A DNA stretch of 64,000 nucleotides from the NCBI GenBank assembly GCA_009836625.1, contig VXVC01000007.1, forward strand, positions 371,707 to 435,706. Direction: 5' to 3'. Made by a program: the position numbers and the translations under genes. This document shows positions 43,738 through 52,418 of the stretch, one piece after another; position 1 is the first letter of the stretch; the number at the start of each line of letters is the position of its first letter. Source of the stretch: Holophagales bacterium. Lineage in GTDB: Bacteria; Acidobacteriota; Thermoanaerobaculia; Multivoradales; Multivoraceae. Under the pieces are notes generated by a model. The model searched no databases, was not told where the DNA came from, and saw only the letters and a program-made list of their open reading frames with translations.

Positions 43738-44936
43738 CTGATGTAGCTGGCGTTGATTTCGATGTAGCCCTCGGACAGGTCGCAGGTCCAGACCGTCCAG
43801 CGGCCCGCGCCGAGGCCGAGATCGACCTCGAGAACCGTGTGGTCCGCGAGCATCGTCCGGGCCAGGCCCTCGAGGTTGTCGCTCACGCCCAGACCGCCCC
43901 GCACGACCTCGACCCGCTCGCCGTCGGCCAGCACCGCGATGCCGATCCGCTGCTCGACGATGTCGACTCCCGCGCGGCCGATCGCTCCCATGAAGCGGCC
44001 CCAGTTCGGCTGGCCGGAACGGTAGGCCGTCTTGACCAGGGGCGAGTTGGCGATCGTGTTCGCGACCTGCCGGGCCGCCGCGTCGGTGCGCGCGCCCTTC
44101 ACCCGGATCTCGATCACGCGGTTCGCACCCTCGGCGTCGGCGATCAGAGCGACCGCGAGCCGCCCGAGGACACGCTGCAGGCCGGCCGTGAAGCCCTCCA
44201 GGTCGTCGGCGGACTCGGCCTCGACGCCGGCGGCGCCGTTGGCAAGCAGCAGGACGCAGTCGTTCGTGCTCGTGTCGCCGTCGACCGTGATGCTGTTGAA
44301 GGTCGGCTCCACGGCCGTTCGCAGGGCGAGGTCGAGCGCCTCCGGCGACGCCTTCACGTCCGTCGTGACGAAGGCCAGGGTCGTCGCCATGTCCGGAGCC
44401 ATCATCCCGGCGCCCTTCGCGATGCCGCCGATCGTCACTTCGCCTCCGGCGAGGCCTACCTTCTCGACCTTGATCTTCGGCCGGGTGTCCGTCGTCAGGA
44501 TCCCTTCCGCCGCCGACACGCCGCCCCTTGGCCCGAGTTCGGTCGCCGCCTGGTCGATCCCGGCGAGCACGGTCGGCATCGGCATGGGGACTCCGATCAC
44601 GCCGGTCGAGGCCACCAGGACGTGACCCGGGTCCATGTCGAGCGCCGCGCCGGCCCGCTCCGCCATCGCCCGGGTATCGGCCAGCCCCGGCTCACCCGTA
44701 CAGGCGTTCGCGTTGCCGCTGTTCGCCACGATCGCTCGCGCCCGGCCTCCCGCCAGAACCTCGCGGCAGTAGAGCACGGGCGCGGCCTGGACCTGGTTGC
44801 GCGTGAACACGGCCGCCAGGGTCGACGGTTCCTCCGCGGTCGAGGCGATGATCGAGAGATCGAGCCGCCTCTTCTTCAGGCCGCAATGCACGCCGGCGGC
44901 AACAAACCCCTGGGCGGCGGTGACGCCGCAGCTCAT
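43734..44936 (-). CDS. argJ: Bifunctional ornithine acetyltransferase / N-acetylglutamate synthase ArgJ
   Basis: 400 residues. Recycles the acetyl group from N-acetylornithine to glutamate. The self-cleavage site is recognisable as MAPDMA|TTLAFV: the Thr after the cut becomes the N-terminal nucleophile of the beta chain. IVANSGNANACTG and NSITVDGDTSTND are family signatures, and the chain ends in a conserved EINASYIS. Its presence explains the absence of argA and argE here. ATG 44936 overlaps the argC stop as ATGA. Confidence 0.95.
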   Translation of the reverse strand: MSCGVTAAQGFVAAGVHCGLKKRRLDLSIIASTAEEPSTLAAVFTRNQVQAAPVLYCREVLAGGRARAIVANSGNANACTGEPGLADTRAMAERAGAALDMDPGHVLVASTGVIGVPMPMPTVLAGIDQAATELGPRGGVSAAEGILTTDTRPKIKVEKVGLAGGEVTIGGIAKGAGMMAPDMATTLAFVTTDVKASPEALDLALRTAVEPTFNSITVDGDTSTNDCVLLLANGAAGVEAESADDLEGFTAGLQRVLGRLAVALIADAEGANRVIEIRVKGARTDAAARQVANTIANSPLVKTAYRSGQPNWGRFMGAIGRAGVDIVEQRIGIAVLADGERVEVVRGGLGVSDNLEGLARTMLADHTVLEVDLGLGAGRWTVWTCDLSEGYIEINASYIS

Positions 44937-45973
44937 GGGAACACCGGCACGGCCGAGAGGCCCGTCGTTTCTTCCATATTGAACATCACATTCATGTTTT
45001 GCACCGCCTGGCCGGCGGCTCCCTTGACGAGGTTGTCGAGCGCCGCGAAGACGACCGCGAGTCCGCGTTCGGCATCGACGCGGACGGCGAGGTCGCAGTA
45101 GTTGGAGCCCAGGGTGGCCTTCGTCTGGGGCAGCGCCGAACCGGTCAGCACCCGCACGAAGGGCTCGCTGGTGTAGCGATCGAGGTACGCCGCTTCGAAC
45201 TCGGCCCGGCTCGGCGGCGCGGTCATCGGCACGTAGCAGGCGGCGAGAATGCCGCGGGTCATCGGCACGAGGTGGGGTGAGAAGAACACCCGGGGCGCCT
45301 CGCCGGCGGCGGCCAGTTCCTGCTCGATCTCGGGCTGGTGGCGATGAGCGCCCGAACCGTAGGGTTTCAGGTTCTCGTTCAACTCCGCGTACTGGTAGCC
45401 GTCTCGCGCGTTTCTGCCCGCGCCCGAGACGCCGGACTTCGCATCGATCACCACCGGGCCGTCCACGCGATCGCCGAACTGCTCGAAGAGCGGCTTGAGC
45501 GCCAGGGCAGAGGCGGTCGGATAACAGCCGGGATTCGCGACCAGGCGCGCTCCGGCCACGGCGGAGCGGTGCCACTCGGTCAGGCCGTAGACCGCTTCCT
45601 CGAGCAGGGCCCTTGCCGTGTGCTCGCCGCCGTACCAGCGCCGGTAGGCCGACGGGCTCCGGAGCCGGAAATCCGCGCCAATGTCGACGACCCTGACCCC
45701 GGCCTCGAGCAACCGGCCCGCCGCGCCAAGCGCCTCGCCGTGCGGCAGGGCCAGGAAGACGACGTCGGCGGAGTCTCCCAGGCGATCCCAGTCCGTCTCC
45801 ACCAGGTCGGCGGCGACGGCGGCGCCCAGGTGAGGAAACACGTCACTGGCGGAGCGCCCCGCCTGGCGGCCCGCCGCCAGCGCACCAAGCTCCACTTCCG
45901 GGTGGCCGTGCAGCCACCGGACGAGTTCCGCTCCACTGTAGCCGGACGCCCCGGCGATCGCAGCCCGAATCAC
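44933..45973 (-). CDS. argC: N-acetyl-gamma-glutamyl-phosphate reductase
   Basis: 346 residues. NADPH-dependent reduction of acetylglutamyl phosphate. The N-terminal GASGYSGAELVRWL binds the cofactor; the catalytic Cys is in LVANPGCYPTASAL; HRHQPEIEQEL and HLVPMTRGILA follow. First gene of the arginine operon, GTG start. A -10-like TAGTAT lies ten bases upstream and an 18-bp palindrome covers the -35 region. Confidence 0.95.
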   Translation of the reverse strand: MIRAAIAGASGYSGAELVRWLHGHPEVELGALAAGRQAGRSASDVFPHLGAAVAADLVETDWDRLGDSADVVFLALPHGEALGAAGRLLEAGVRVVDIGADFRLRSPSAYRRWYGGEHTARALLEEAVYGLTEWHRSAVAGARLVANPGCYPTASALALKPLFEQFGDRVDGPVVIDAKSGVSGAGRNARDGYQYAELNENLKPYGSGAHRHQPEIEQELAAAGEAPRVFFSPHLVPMTRGILAACYVPMTAPPSRAEFEAAYLDRYTSEPFVRVLTGSALPQTKATLGSNYCDLAVRVDAERGLAVVFAALDNLVKGAAGQAVQNMNVMFNMEETTGLSAVPVFP

Positions 45974-45983
45974 AAGGCCGCGA

Positions 45984-46016
45984 ATACTACACCACTTTGG
46001 CGAAAACTTATTCGCC
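45984..46016 (-). promoter_or_regulatory. argC promoter with ARG-box-like operator
   Basis: GGCGAAAACTTATTCGCC (45999-46016) is a perfect inverted repeat of GGCGAA/TTCGCC with six central bases. Its 18-bp length and GAA...ATTC core match the layout of ARG boxes bound by ArgR hexamers (TGAAT-W4-ATTCA type). On the minus strand TAGTAT (45989-45984) is a plausible -10 starting ten bases after it, so ArgR bound here would block RNA polymerase. The hairpin could also act in termination of the upstream rhomboid gene, but no U-tract follows. Confidence 0.65.
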
Positions 46017-46030
46017 CGCCGGTTAGTGGA

Positions 46031-46876
46031 TCAGAACGACCAGGAGAGGAACGAGAGCGGCACCGCCAGCAGGGACAGGACGAGCAGCACGAGGGCGGTG
46101 AGAACCTGCCCGGGACGCTCTTCCGTGTTCGGACCGTAACGGCTCGCCAGCAGGTATCCACCGGCCAGCCCGCCGAGATGAGCCCAGTTGTCGATTCCGG
46201 GTATCAGCAGGCCGAACAGCACCAGGGGGATCGCCATCCCCATCACCTGCCGCATGAACATCCGCCCGCCGGTTTGCCGCGAGTAGCAGATCAGCGCTCC
46301 CAGCCAGCCGAACACGGCCGCCGAAGCGCCCAGGGTCACGCTGTTGCGGTTGGCGAACGGCATCCACGGCGCAACCACCGGCATGGCGCTGGTCACCAGG
46401 AAGCCCATCGCCGAGGAGAGGAGGTAGATGATCGCCGCGCGGGGCACTCCGAAGAGCCGGGCCATGACCGGCCCGAGTTGATGGACCCAGTACATGTTGA
46501 AGGCGATGTGCAGCAGGCCGCCGTGCAGCCAGCCGGCGCTCAGGATCGTCCACCAGCGACCGTAGTCGAAGACGATCAGTGCGCCGCTGGCGCCGAACCG
46601 GACGCCCATCTCGAAGTCCGGCGCCAGGAAGCCGAAGCCGAGTTGCGTGTTGATCCCGCGTGGCGACATCAGCAGCTCCAGCACGAAGATGACGACGCAG
46701 ATGCCGATCACTACGGTGGAGAACACCGCCTCGTTGCCGAGGTTCTGCAGGGCGCGCGAGAAGCCGAACAGGCTGGGCCGGGCCCGGCCGCAGTTCCAGC
46801 AGCGCTCGTCCTGCACACCGACCAGCCGGCCGCAGCCGGGGCAGACGACGGAGCCTGTTTTCTGCCGCTCGAACAT
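46031..46876 (-). CDS. Rhomboid intramembrane serine protease with N-terminal zinc ribbon
   Basis: 281 residues. Residues about 11-33 hold a CPGCG...CWNCG zinc ribbon. Six or so transmembrane segments follow, with catalytic Ser in TLGASAAVFGWLG (GxSxxxxG) and catalytic His in NWAHLGGLAGG. WLHGGLLHIAFNMYWVHQLG is the conserved helix 2 His/Asn region. Substrates unknown. The ATG overlaps the xseB stop by one base (TGATG), so it is translated with the exonuclease VII genes. Confidence 0.92.
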   Translation of the reverse strand: MFERQKTGSVVCPGCGRLVGVQDERCWNCGRARPSLFGFSRALQNLGNEAVFSTVVIGICVVIFVLELLMSPRGINTQLGFGFLAPDFEMGVRFGASGALIVFDYGRWWTILSAGWLHGGLLHIAFNMYWVHQLGPVMARLFGVPRAAIIYLLSSAMGFLVTSAMPVVAPWMPFANRNSVTLGASAAVFGWLGALICYSRQTGGRMFMRQVMGMAIPLVLFGLLIPGIDNWAHLGGLAGGYLLASRYGPNTEERPGQVLTALVLLVLSLLAVPLSFLSWSF

Positions 46877-47196
46877 CAGAACGGGATGTCGTCCTGGTCG
46901 TCAGGCGACGCGGGCTCCGCGGCGGGCGACGCGGCCTCCGGTGCCTCCGGCGTCCCGGCTCCCGAGTCCGCCCCGTCTTCCTCGATCTGTTCGACGATCT
47001 GCCGCACCTCGACCTCGGCCCGGCGGATCTTCTTGCGGCAGATCTCGAGCAACTGGGCCGCCCGACCCAGTTCGTGGCCCAGTTGATCGACGTCGATCTC
47101 GTCGCCGTCGATCCGCCGGAGCACGCTCTCGAGTTCCTCCATCGCTTCGCTGAAGCTGAGTTCGGCCACGTCACCGCCGGTCCGGTCGTCGCTCAT
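46876..47196 (-). CDS. xseB: Exodeoxyribonuclease VII small subunit
   Basis: 106 residues. ELSFSEAMEELESVLRRIDGDEIDVDQLGHELGRAAQLLEICRKKIRRAEVEVRQI-type helical hairpin is the XseB core (about residues 13-65). The last 40 residues are an acidic, Ala/Pro-rich tail longer than usual. XseB subunits bind along the XseA coiled coil. Start chosen at ATG 47196, which overlaps the xseA stop (ATGA); an upstream frame is the shadow of xseA. Confidence 0.93.
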   Translation of the reverse strand: MSDDRTGGDVAELSFSEAMEELESVLRRIDGDEIDVDQLGHELGRAAQLLEICRKKIRRAEVEVRQIVEQIEEDGADSGAGTPEAPEAASPAAEPASPDDQDDIPF

Positions 47197-48569
47197 GCCG
47201 TCTCCTTGCTGGCCGGTGTACCCGAGTCGACGGTACTCGCCACCGTGCCGTCGGCGAGCCGGGTACGAAGTTCGTCGCCGGCCGCCACGTCCGACGCCCG
47301 CCGCACGAGTCCGCCGTCGGCGCGGCGCGTGACGCTGAAGCCGCGCGCTAGCGTCCGCTCCGGCGAGAGCTGCTCGCACAGTCGACCGTGGGCCTCCAGC
47401 CGTTCGGCCGCCCGGCCTACCGGCTTGAGCGCAACGCGGATCAGACCATCGCGGCGAACCTCCTCCTGCTGCCTGGCAGCCGCCACCAGCCGTTCCGCGG
47501 TCGTGCGCGCGCGGCTCGCTACGAGCCGGCACTCGGCGACGCGGTTTCTCAACAGGGCGCGGCTCGGCGACGCGAGCCGGGGCGGGACGGAGGAAACCCG
47601 CTGCCTGGCGGCGCGCAGGAGGTCCGTGGCCTGCCGCGCGAGGGCACGGGCCGCGTCCTCGACCCGGTACGCCGCTTCTCCGACCCTGCCGGCCAGGAAC
47701 TCGGCCGCTTCCGTCGGCGTCTTGCAGGCGGTGTGGGCGACGACATCCGCGATCGACACGTCGATCTGGTGGCCGATGCCGCAGATGACCGGCACCGGCG
47801 ACCGTGCCACCGCGCGCGCCACGCGGCGGCTGTCGAACGTGGCCAGGTCGGAGCGCGATCCACCGCCTCGAATCAGCGCGATCGCATCGAGCCGACGGCC
47901 GCCGCGCGCGAAGGCGTCCAGCAGATTGAAGGCACGGTCGATCTCCGCCTCGGCCGCCGCTCCCTGGACCGCCGAATGGACGAGGTGCACGCGAAAGCCC
48001 AGGCCAGAATTGACCAGGGTGTCGAGAAAGTCGTGGTAGGCGGCGCTCCCCTCGGACGTGATGAGCCCGATCTCGAGCGGGTCCGGCGCCAGCGCCAGCT
48101 TCTTGTTGCGCTCGAGCAGACCCTCGGCTTCCAGCGCCCGGAGCGTCTCCCGGCGCCGCTTCTCGAGCGCGCCGAGCGAGAACAGCGGATCGACCTCGCG
48201 CACCGTGAACTGAAGCCGGCCGCCGCCGGGCCAGAACTCGGGCCGGCCGCAGCAGCGCAGCACGACGCCCTCGCTCAGTTCGACCCCGGCCTCGCGCAGT
48301 TCAGCCTCGGTCACGGCGCGCTCGTCCGCCCAGAGCACGCAGTCGAGCTTCGCCTGGATCCGATCGCCGCGGCCCTTCTCGATCAGCTCGAAGTAGAGCT
48401 GACCCCTGGCCGCCGGCCGCAGCCGCTGGACTTCTCCGGCGACCCATACCGCGGGGTACGCGTCGGCGAGCACTCCCTTCATCTCCCAGGCGAACTCGGA
48501 GACGGTGTAGGTGCCGGCCGGCAGTTCGGAATCGAGGCTGTTCAACTCGCGCGGCCTGGCACGGCTCAA
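47193..48569 (-). CDS. xseA: Exodeoxyribonuclease VII large subunit
   Basis: 458 residues. Degrades single-stranded DNA to oligonucleotides. N-terminal OB-fold (YTVSEFAWEMKGVLADAYPAVWVAGEV), catalytic domain with LITSEGSAAYHDFL, ALIRGGGSRSDLATFD and GIGHQIDVSIADVVAHTACKTPTEAAEFL, then an Arg/Ala-rich coiled coil and a C-terminal LARGFSVTRRADGGLVRRASDV beta domain. TTG 48569 overlaps the stop of the upstream hypothetical gene as TTGA and is the likely start. Confidence 0.94.
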   Translation of the reverse strand: MSRARPRELNSLDSELPAGTYTVSEFAWEMKGVLADAYPAVWVAGEVQRLRPAARGQLYFELIEKGRGDRIQAKLDCVLWADERAVTEAELREAGVELSEGVVLRCCGRPEFWPGGGRLQFTVREVDPLFSLGALEKRRRETLRALEAEGLLERNKKLALAPDPLEIGLITSEGSAAYHDFLDTLVNSGLGFRVHLVHSAVQGAAAEAEIDRAFNLLDAFARGGRRLDAIALIRGGGSRSDLATFDSRRVARAVARSPVPVICGIGHQIDVSIADVVAHTACKTPTEAAEFLAGRVGEAAYRVEDAARALARQATDLLRAARQRVSSVPPRLASPSRALLRNRVAECRLVASRARTTAERLVAAARQQEEVRRDGLIRVALKPVGRAAERLEAHGRLCEQLSPERTLARGFSVTRRADGGLVRRASDVAAGDELRTRLADGTVASTVDSGTPASKETA

Positions 48570-49114
48570 TGAAAGCCCTTGAGTTCGGCCACGGACTCCA
48601 TCGGAATCGCCTCGGCCCACTCGAGGGCGTTCTTGTCGCCGATCGTCAGCTTGTCCAGGAACTGGCGCGCCTCGTCGCGATGGGTGAACAGCCGCCAGAT
48701 GAAGGTGTGGCCGGCCGGCGCGGTGAAGTAGGTGTAGTTGCGCATCCCCTCGCTCAGGTCGAAGCCGAGATCCGATTCGCCGTTCACGCCGACGCAGGCC
48801 ATGGCGATCGCCCTGTACGCGAGCGCGAGCGCCTTCAGCGGCTCCTCGAAGTCGGACAGCTCCTCGCGCGAGAGCGGGGAGTGGAAGAGGGCGATCTTCG
48901 AACCGTCCTCCTCGGCGAGCAGGTTGTACGGGACGTCCGACCGGTCCAGCGCGTCCCGCGTCTCGCTGGTCATGACGAAGACGTCGTCCGTGTCCTCGAC
49001 CTTGTAGGCGATCGCGAAGGTTTCCGAGTCCAACCCCCCGAAAGACTCGGCGAGGATGCCCTCATCTTCGATCGTGAAATAGAAGAGGCGCGAGATCATC
49101 CGACGGGTAGCCAT
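48566..49114 (-). CDS. Conserved-looking hypothetical protein upstream of xseA
   Basis: 182 residues, family not recognised. Mixed alpha/beta and acidic (FYFTIEDEGILAESFGGLDSETFAIAYKV at the start). It has no signal peptide, membrane segment or obvious active-site motif. NYTYFTAPAGHTFIWRLFTHRDEARQFL is the most distinctive stretch. Codon use and length argue for a real gene. First cistron of a group with xseA, xseB and the rhomboid gene, joined to xseA by a TTGA overlap, which suggests a soluble cytosolic role. Confidence 0.75.
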   Translation of the reverse strand: MATRRMISRLFYFTIEDEGILAESFGGLDSETFAIAYKVEDTDDVFVMTSETRDALDRSDVPYNLLAEEDGSKIALFHSPLSREELSDFEEPLKALALAYRAIAMACVGVNGESDLGFDLSEGMRNYTYFTAPAGHTFIWRLFTHRDEARQFLDKLTIGDKNALEWAEAIPMESVAELKGFH

Positions 49115-49176
49115 GGGTGTTCAACTCCTGGTCGGCCGTTGCGGCCGAGGGGCGCGAATCCTACCGGATCGCGGGC

Positions 49177-49208
49177 GTCGCCGGGGGTTCGCGCCACTCG
49201 CCGGCGAC
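49177..49208 (-). terminator. Possible terminator hairpin after the VWFA/GWxTD operon
   Basis: GTCGCCGG (49177-49184) and CCGGCGAC (49201-49208) form a perfect 8-bp stem around a 16-base loop. It lies just after the stop of the leftward 224-residue gene (49216) and before the next leftward gene. No U-run follows, so activity is uncertain. Confidence 0.35.
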
Positions 49209-49215
49209 CTGTGGT

Positions 49216-49890
49216 TCAGGGCTTCCGGCTCTGGCCCAGAAATCGGTCGAAATCCCTTCTTTCTTCCAGCGTCGTGTCCTCCAGGGCAATCAGGTACTCG
49301 CCACCCGCCTCCGGCAGCGGGACGCTGATCAGCGTCACGGCGCGTTCGATCGCTTCGCAGTCCAGACTGACCAGGACCAGGGCCATCTGCCGGCAAACCG
49401 TGAAGAGCTGGGTGCCGAGCTCACTCTCGATCCGCACCTGGGTCGTCGCCGGCATGCGTTCCGTGCGGATCCAGTAGCCCTCCTCGTCACGCCGGATCGC
49501 GATCGCGCCTTCCAGACGAAGAGTCTGGGCGGGCACGATGAGCTCCTGGGTCAACTGGCTTTCCAGGCTGCCGATGATCACGTCCGCGACGATCTGTCCC
49601 GAACCGGTGATCTCGAGCTCGAGCTCGGTCTCGAAGACGCCGTCGTCGCCGGCTGTCAGCGTCGCCGCGTGGCGACTGACGGTCAGGGAGTGAGCGGGAG
49701 AGCGCAGGGCCACCTCGGCCGGCCCGATCCGGATGAGAGACAGGTCGTCGATCAGCTCTTCGTAGACCCGGTTCAGCCGCTCGAACGAAACCGTCCGGAC
49801 GCCGCCTTCTTCCTGGGCCAGCACCGGCGAGCAGAGGGCGAGCACCAACGCCAGGTGTCCTGCCCGGAGACGGCCGGCGCAGGCGGTCAC
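49216..49890 (-). CDS. Secreted hypothetical protein coupled to the VWFA/GWxTD gene
   Basis: 224 residues, not recognised. Signal peptide HLALVLALCSPVLAQEEGG. The rest is beta-rich, with alternating strands (AEVALRSPAHSLTVSRHAATL, TELELEITGSGQIVADVIIGSLESQ) and two Cys (in FTVCRQ and LDCEAIE) that could pair after export. GTG 49890 overlaps the stop of the large VWFA gene as GTGA, so the products are made together and may interact in the periplasm. No catalytic motif seen. Confidence 0.72.
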   Translation of the reverse strand: MTACAGRLRAGHLALVLALCSPVLAQEEGGVRTVSFERLNRVYEELIDDLSLIRIGPAEVALRSPAHSLTVSRHAATLTAGDDGVFETELELEITGSGQIVADVIIGSLESQLTQELIVPAQTLRLEGAIAIRRDEEGYWIRTERMPATTQVRIESELGTQLFTVCRQMALVLVSLDCEAIERAVTLISVPLPEAGGEYLIALEDTTLEERRDFDRFLGQSRKP

Positions 49891-52418
49891 GGGTAGTAGC
49901 CGCTGATCGTGCGCGCCTTGTAGCGTCCCTTCACCCGGACCTCGACCTCACGGTACTCCTCGCCTTCGCCGCCGCGGTCGGAGGTGTAGGCCAGCAGGTA
50001 CTGGGAGCGCAGTTCGCGCTCGATGTCACCGTAGACGGGCGCCAGATCCTCGGCCCTGGAGATGAAGAACGACCGGCCTCCGGTGACCTTGGCCAGATCG
50101 CTCAGCTTGTTGCGCAGGATCATCTGGGTCCGGCCGACTCCAAGCCCGATCGTGTAGATAGCGACGCCCGACCGGCGCGCGTACTCCTCGGCGTCCCGGT
50201 AGTCGACGCTGCTGGAGGTGTCCTCGCCGTCGGAAAGCAGCACCAGAGCGCGCCGGCCCCGAACGCCCCGGAAGTAGTAGAGGCTGGTGATCAGCGCGTC
50301 GTGCAGAGCCGTGGCGCCGGCGGCCCGCAACCTCTCGATCGACAAGGCCACCGCGCTGACGTCCGAGGTCCGCCCGATCAGCAACTCGGGCCGCGTTGCG
50401 AAGGCCACGGCGAAGGACCGGTCGCGGGGCGTGATCATGTTCGCCAGGAACTGCGAGGCGGTCCGGCGCGCCTCGCCCAGCGACGTCTCCATCGAGCCCG
50501 AGGTGTCGATCACCACCCCCAACGTCAGCGGCAGGTCCTCGACCAGTTCGAACTTCGCCAGTTCCTGGCGCCGTCCGTCCTCGAAGACGGTGAAGTCGCT
50601 CTCCCCCAAGCTCGTCACCGGCCGGTTCTGGCCGTCGACGACCGTCGTGTAGAGCTCCACGAGATCGACCTCGAGCGTCTCGGTGAAGGCCGGCGCGTTC
50701 AGGAAGCGGACATCCTCGGCCCGGCTTCCGTCATCGAGCGTGGCGGCGATCGTCAGGTAGACCAGGTCCTGCTCGCCGACGCCGACCGGCACCTCGACCT
50801 CAGCCCGCCACGGGGGCCGGCTCAGCACCGTCTGGACTTCCCCGTCGACGCTGAACTCGACTTCCTGGACGAGGCGTTCCTCGGGTACGACGACCGTCGC
50901 CACGGCCTCCACCGTGCCCGAGACGCGGGCGCCCCGGCGCGGCTCGTTGATCGTGACGCGTAGCTCGCCCCGCTGCTGGTTCAGCACGATCTCGTCGGCG
51001 TCGACGACCTCACGCTCCGCGTTCAGACCCTCGACCCGGACCACCTGCTCCTCCGGGTACTTCGCCAGCCGCACCTCCGCGGTGAACGGCGGGCGCCGGC
51101 GGGTCACCTGCACCCTGTCGTCGACCAGGAACCGGACGGCGACGATGTTGTCGCCCGTGATCAGCGTGTCGGCCCGCCAGAGACCGATCACGACCTCACT
51201 CTCCGGCGGCACAAGCATGATCGCGTTGCGCGCGTCGAGCACGGTCTCGGGCAGATCGTCGGCTGCCATGACCAGCCGCAACTGGTCCTCCGGTTCCACA
51301 GGGGCGGCCGTCGGCATTAGCGGCACTTCGACCGGCACCGAGGCGAACGCGGCCGCGCCACCGACTTCGTCGCGGACGAAGAGTCGGAGCAGGAGGACCG
51401 AACCCGGCCGGAAGAGCTGCTCTACCGGCAGCGCCAGAGAGCGGTCCGGTTCCGGCGCGCTCCCGACGAACCGCATCTTGAAGGTGTCGAAGACCTGGCC
51501 CGGTAACTCGACCATTCCCTCCACGTTGATTCGCGTCTGCTGCCGGCCGGCATCGTCGACGAAGGGTTCGACCGGAGCGCCCGGGGGCAGCGAGAGGAGA
51601 ATCCGCGCCAGGATCCGCTGCCCGCGCTGTTCCGGGAAGGTGAGGATCGGGTCCTCCAGTTCCAGCGGCGCCGGCCCGGGCACGACGTCGGAGGCGGCCT
51701 CTCCAGCCCACGCTTCGACCTCCGCAGGCGGCGCCAGCCAGGCCAGGAAGTCCTCGTCGGTCCGGCGGTCGCGGCGGAAGCCGAACAGGCCGCGGATACC
51801 CGTGATCTCGTCGACCCGGCGGGCTTCCTCGCAGACCTGCAGGTCGAACCGCCGCGCCCGCAGCAGGCCCCGGAGTTCCTCGTACTGTTCCAGGAAGTAC
51901 TCCATCTCCGGCATATAGAGGGCGCGCTTCGTGTCCTCGGGCAACCACAGCCGGAAGACCTCGTTCGGCTTCGGCTGGAAGAGAACGAGGTTCGTGTGCT
52001 CGCCTTCCTCCGGTCCGTAGCGCCAGAGCTGGAGCGGCCTGAACGTCTGATCGCAGTCGACCGGGTCGATCCCGTCCGGCTCGCCGTGCAGGAACAGCAA
52101 ACGGGCGCGGACGTCGAAGAAGGGCAGACCGGCCATGCGCACCCGCTGCCGCCGATGCTCGACCGCCTCGGCCACGCTGCCGCGGCCCAGGAAGGCGTCG
52201 ATGTACTCGAGGCGGGACGCCGGATCGAGGTTCCGCACTCGCTCCAGTTCGGCCGGCGGCAGCAGGAACTGGGGCCCGTCGAGGAAGAACTCCCGCTCAT
52301 GGGCGGTCCACTCGGCGAGCCGCCACTCGGGCTCCTGGGCGGCGGCAAGCGCCGGCAACAGGAAAGCCGCCAGGACCAGCACGCCGACGGCGCGCACACG
52401 GTTTGCCGCGAACGTCAC
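49887..52418 (-). CDS. Large secreted protein: GWxTD-like N-terminal region plus VWFA-related domain
   Basis: 843 residues. GTG start overlapping the DUF420 stop (GTGA); signal peptide VGVLVLAAFLLPALAAAQ. Residues about 25-150 resemble a GWxTD domain: EWTAHEREFFLDGPQFLLPP, EYIDAFLGRGS, then FFDVRARLLFLHGEPDGI, which matches the GRIYILYGEPD strand of that family. A long beta-rich centre follows. The last 330 residues are VWFA-related: VDLVELYTTVVDGQNRPVTSL, MIDAS residues DTSGSM, Thr in ATALHDAL and LLSDGEDTSSS. It ends in KARTISGYYP. All metal-site residues are present. Exported; function unknown. Confidence 0.85.
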   Translation of the reverse strand: MTFAANRVRAVGVLVLAAFLLPALAAAQEPEWRLAEWTAHEREFFLDGPQFLLPPAELERVRNLDPASRLEYIDAFLGRGSVAEAVEHRRQRVRMAGLPFFDVRARLLFLHGEPDGIDPVDCDQTFRPLQLWRYGPEEGEHTNLVLFQPKPNEVFRLWLPEDTKRALYMPEMEYFLEQYEELRGLLRARRFDLQVCEEARRVDEITGIRGLFGFRRDRRTDEDFLAWLAPPAEVEAWAGEAASDVVPGPAPLELEDPILTFPEQRGQRILARILLSLPPGAPVEPFVDDAGRQQTRINVEGMVELPGQVFDTFKMRFVGSAPEPDRSLALPVEQLFRPGSVLLLRLFVRDEVGGAAAFASVPVEVPLMPTAAPVEPEDQLRLVMAADDLPETVLDARNAIMLVPPESEVVIGLWRADTLITGDNIVAVRFLVDDRVQVTRRRPPFTAEVRLAKYPEEQVVRVEGLNAEREVVDADEIVLNQQRGELRVTINEPRRGARVSGTVEAVATVVVPEERLVQEVEFSVDGEVQTVLSRPPWRAEVEVPVGVGEQDLVYLTIAATLDDGSRAEDVRFLNAPAFTETLEVDLVELYTTVVDGQNRPVTSLGESDFTVFEDGRRQELAKFELVEDLPLTLGVVIDTSGSMETSLGEARRTASQFLANMITPRDRSFAVAFATRPELLIGRTSDVSAVALSIERLRAAGATALHDALITSLYYFRGVRGRRALVLLSDGEDTSSSVDYRDAEEYARRSGVAIYTIGLGVGRTQMILRNKLSDLAKVTGGRSFFISRAEDLAPVYGDIERELRSQYLLAYTSDRGGEGEEYREVEVRVKGRYKARTISGYYP

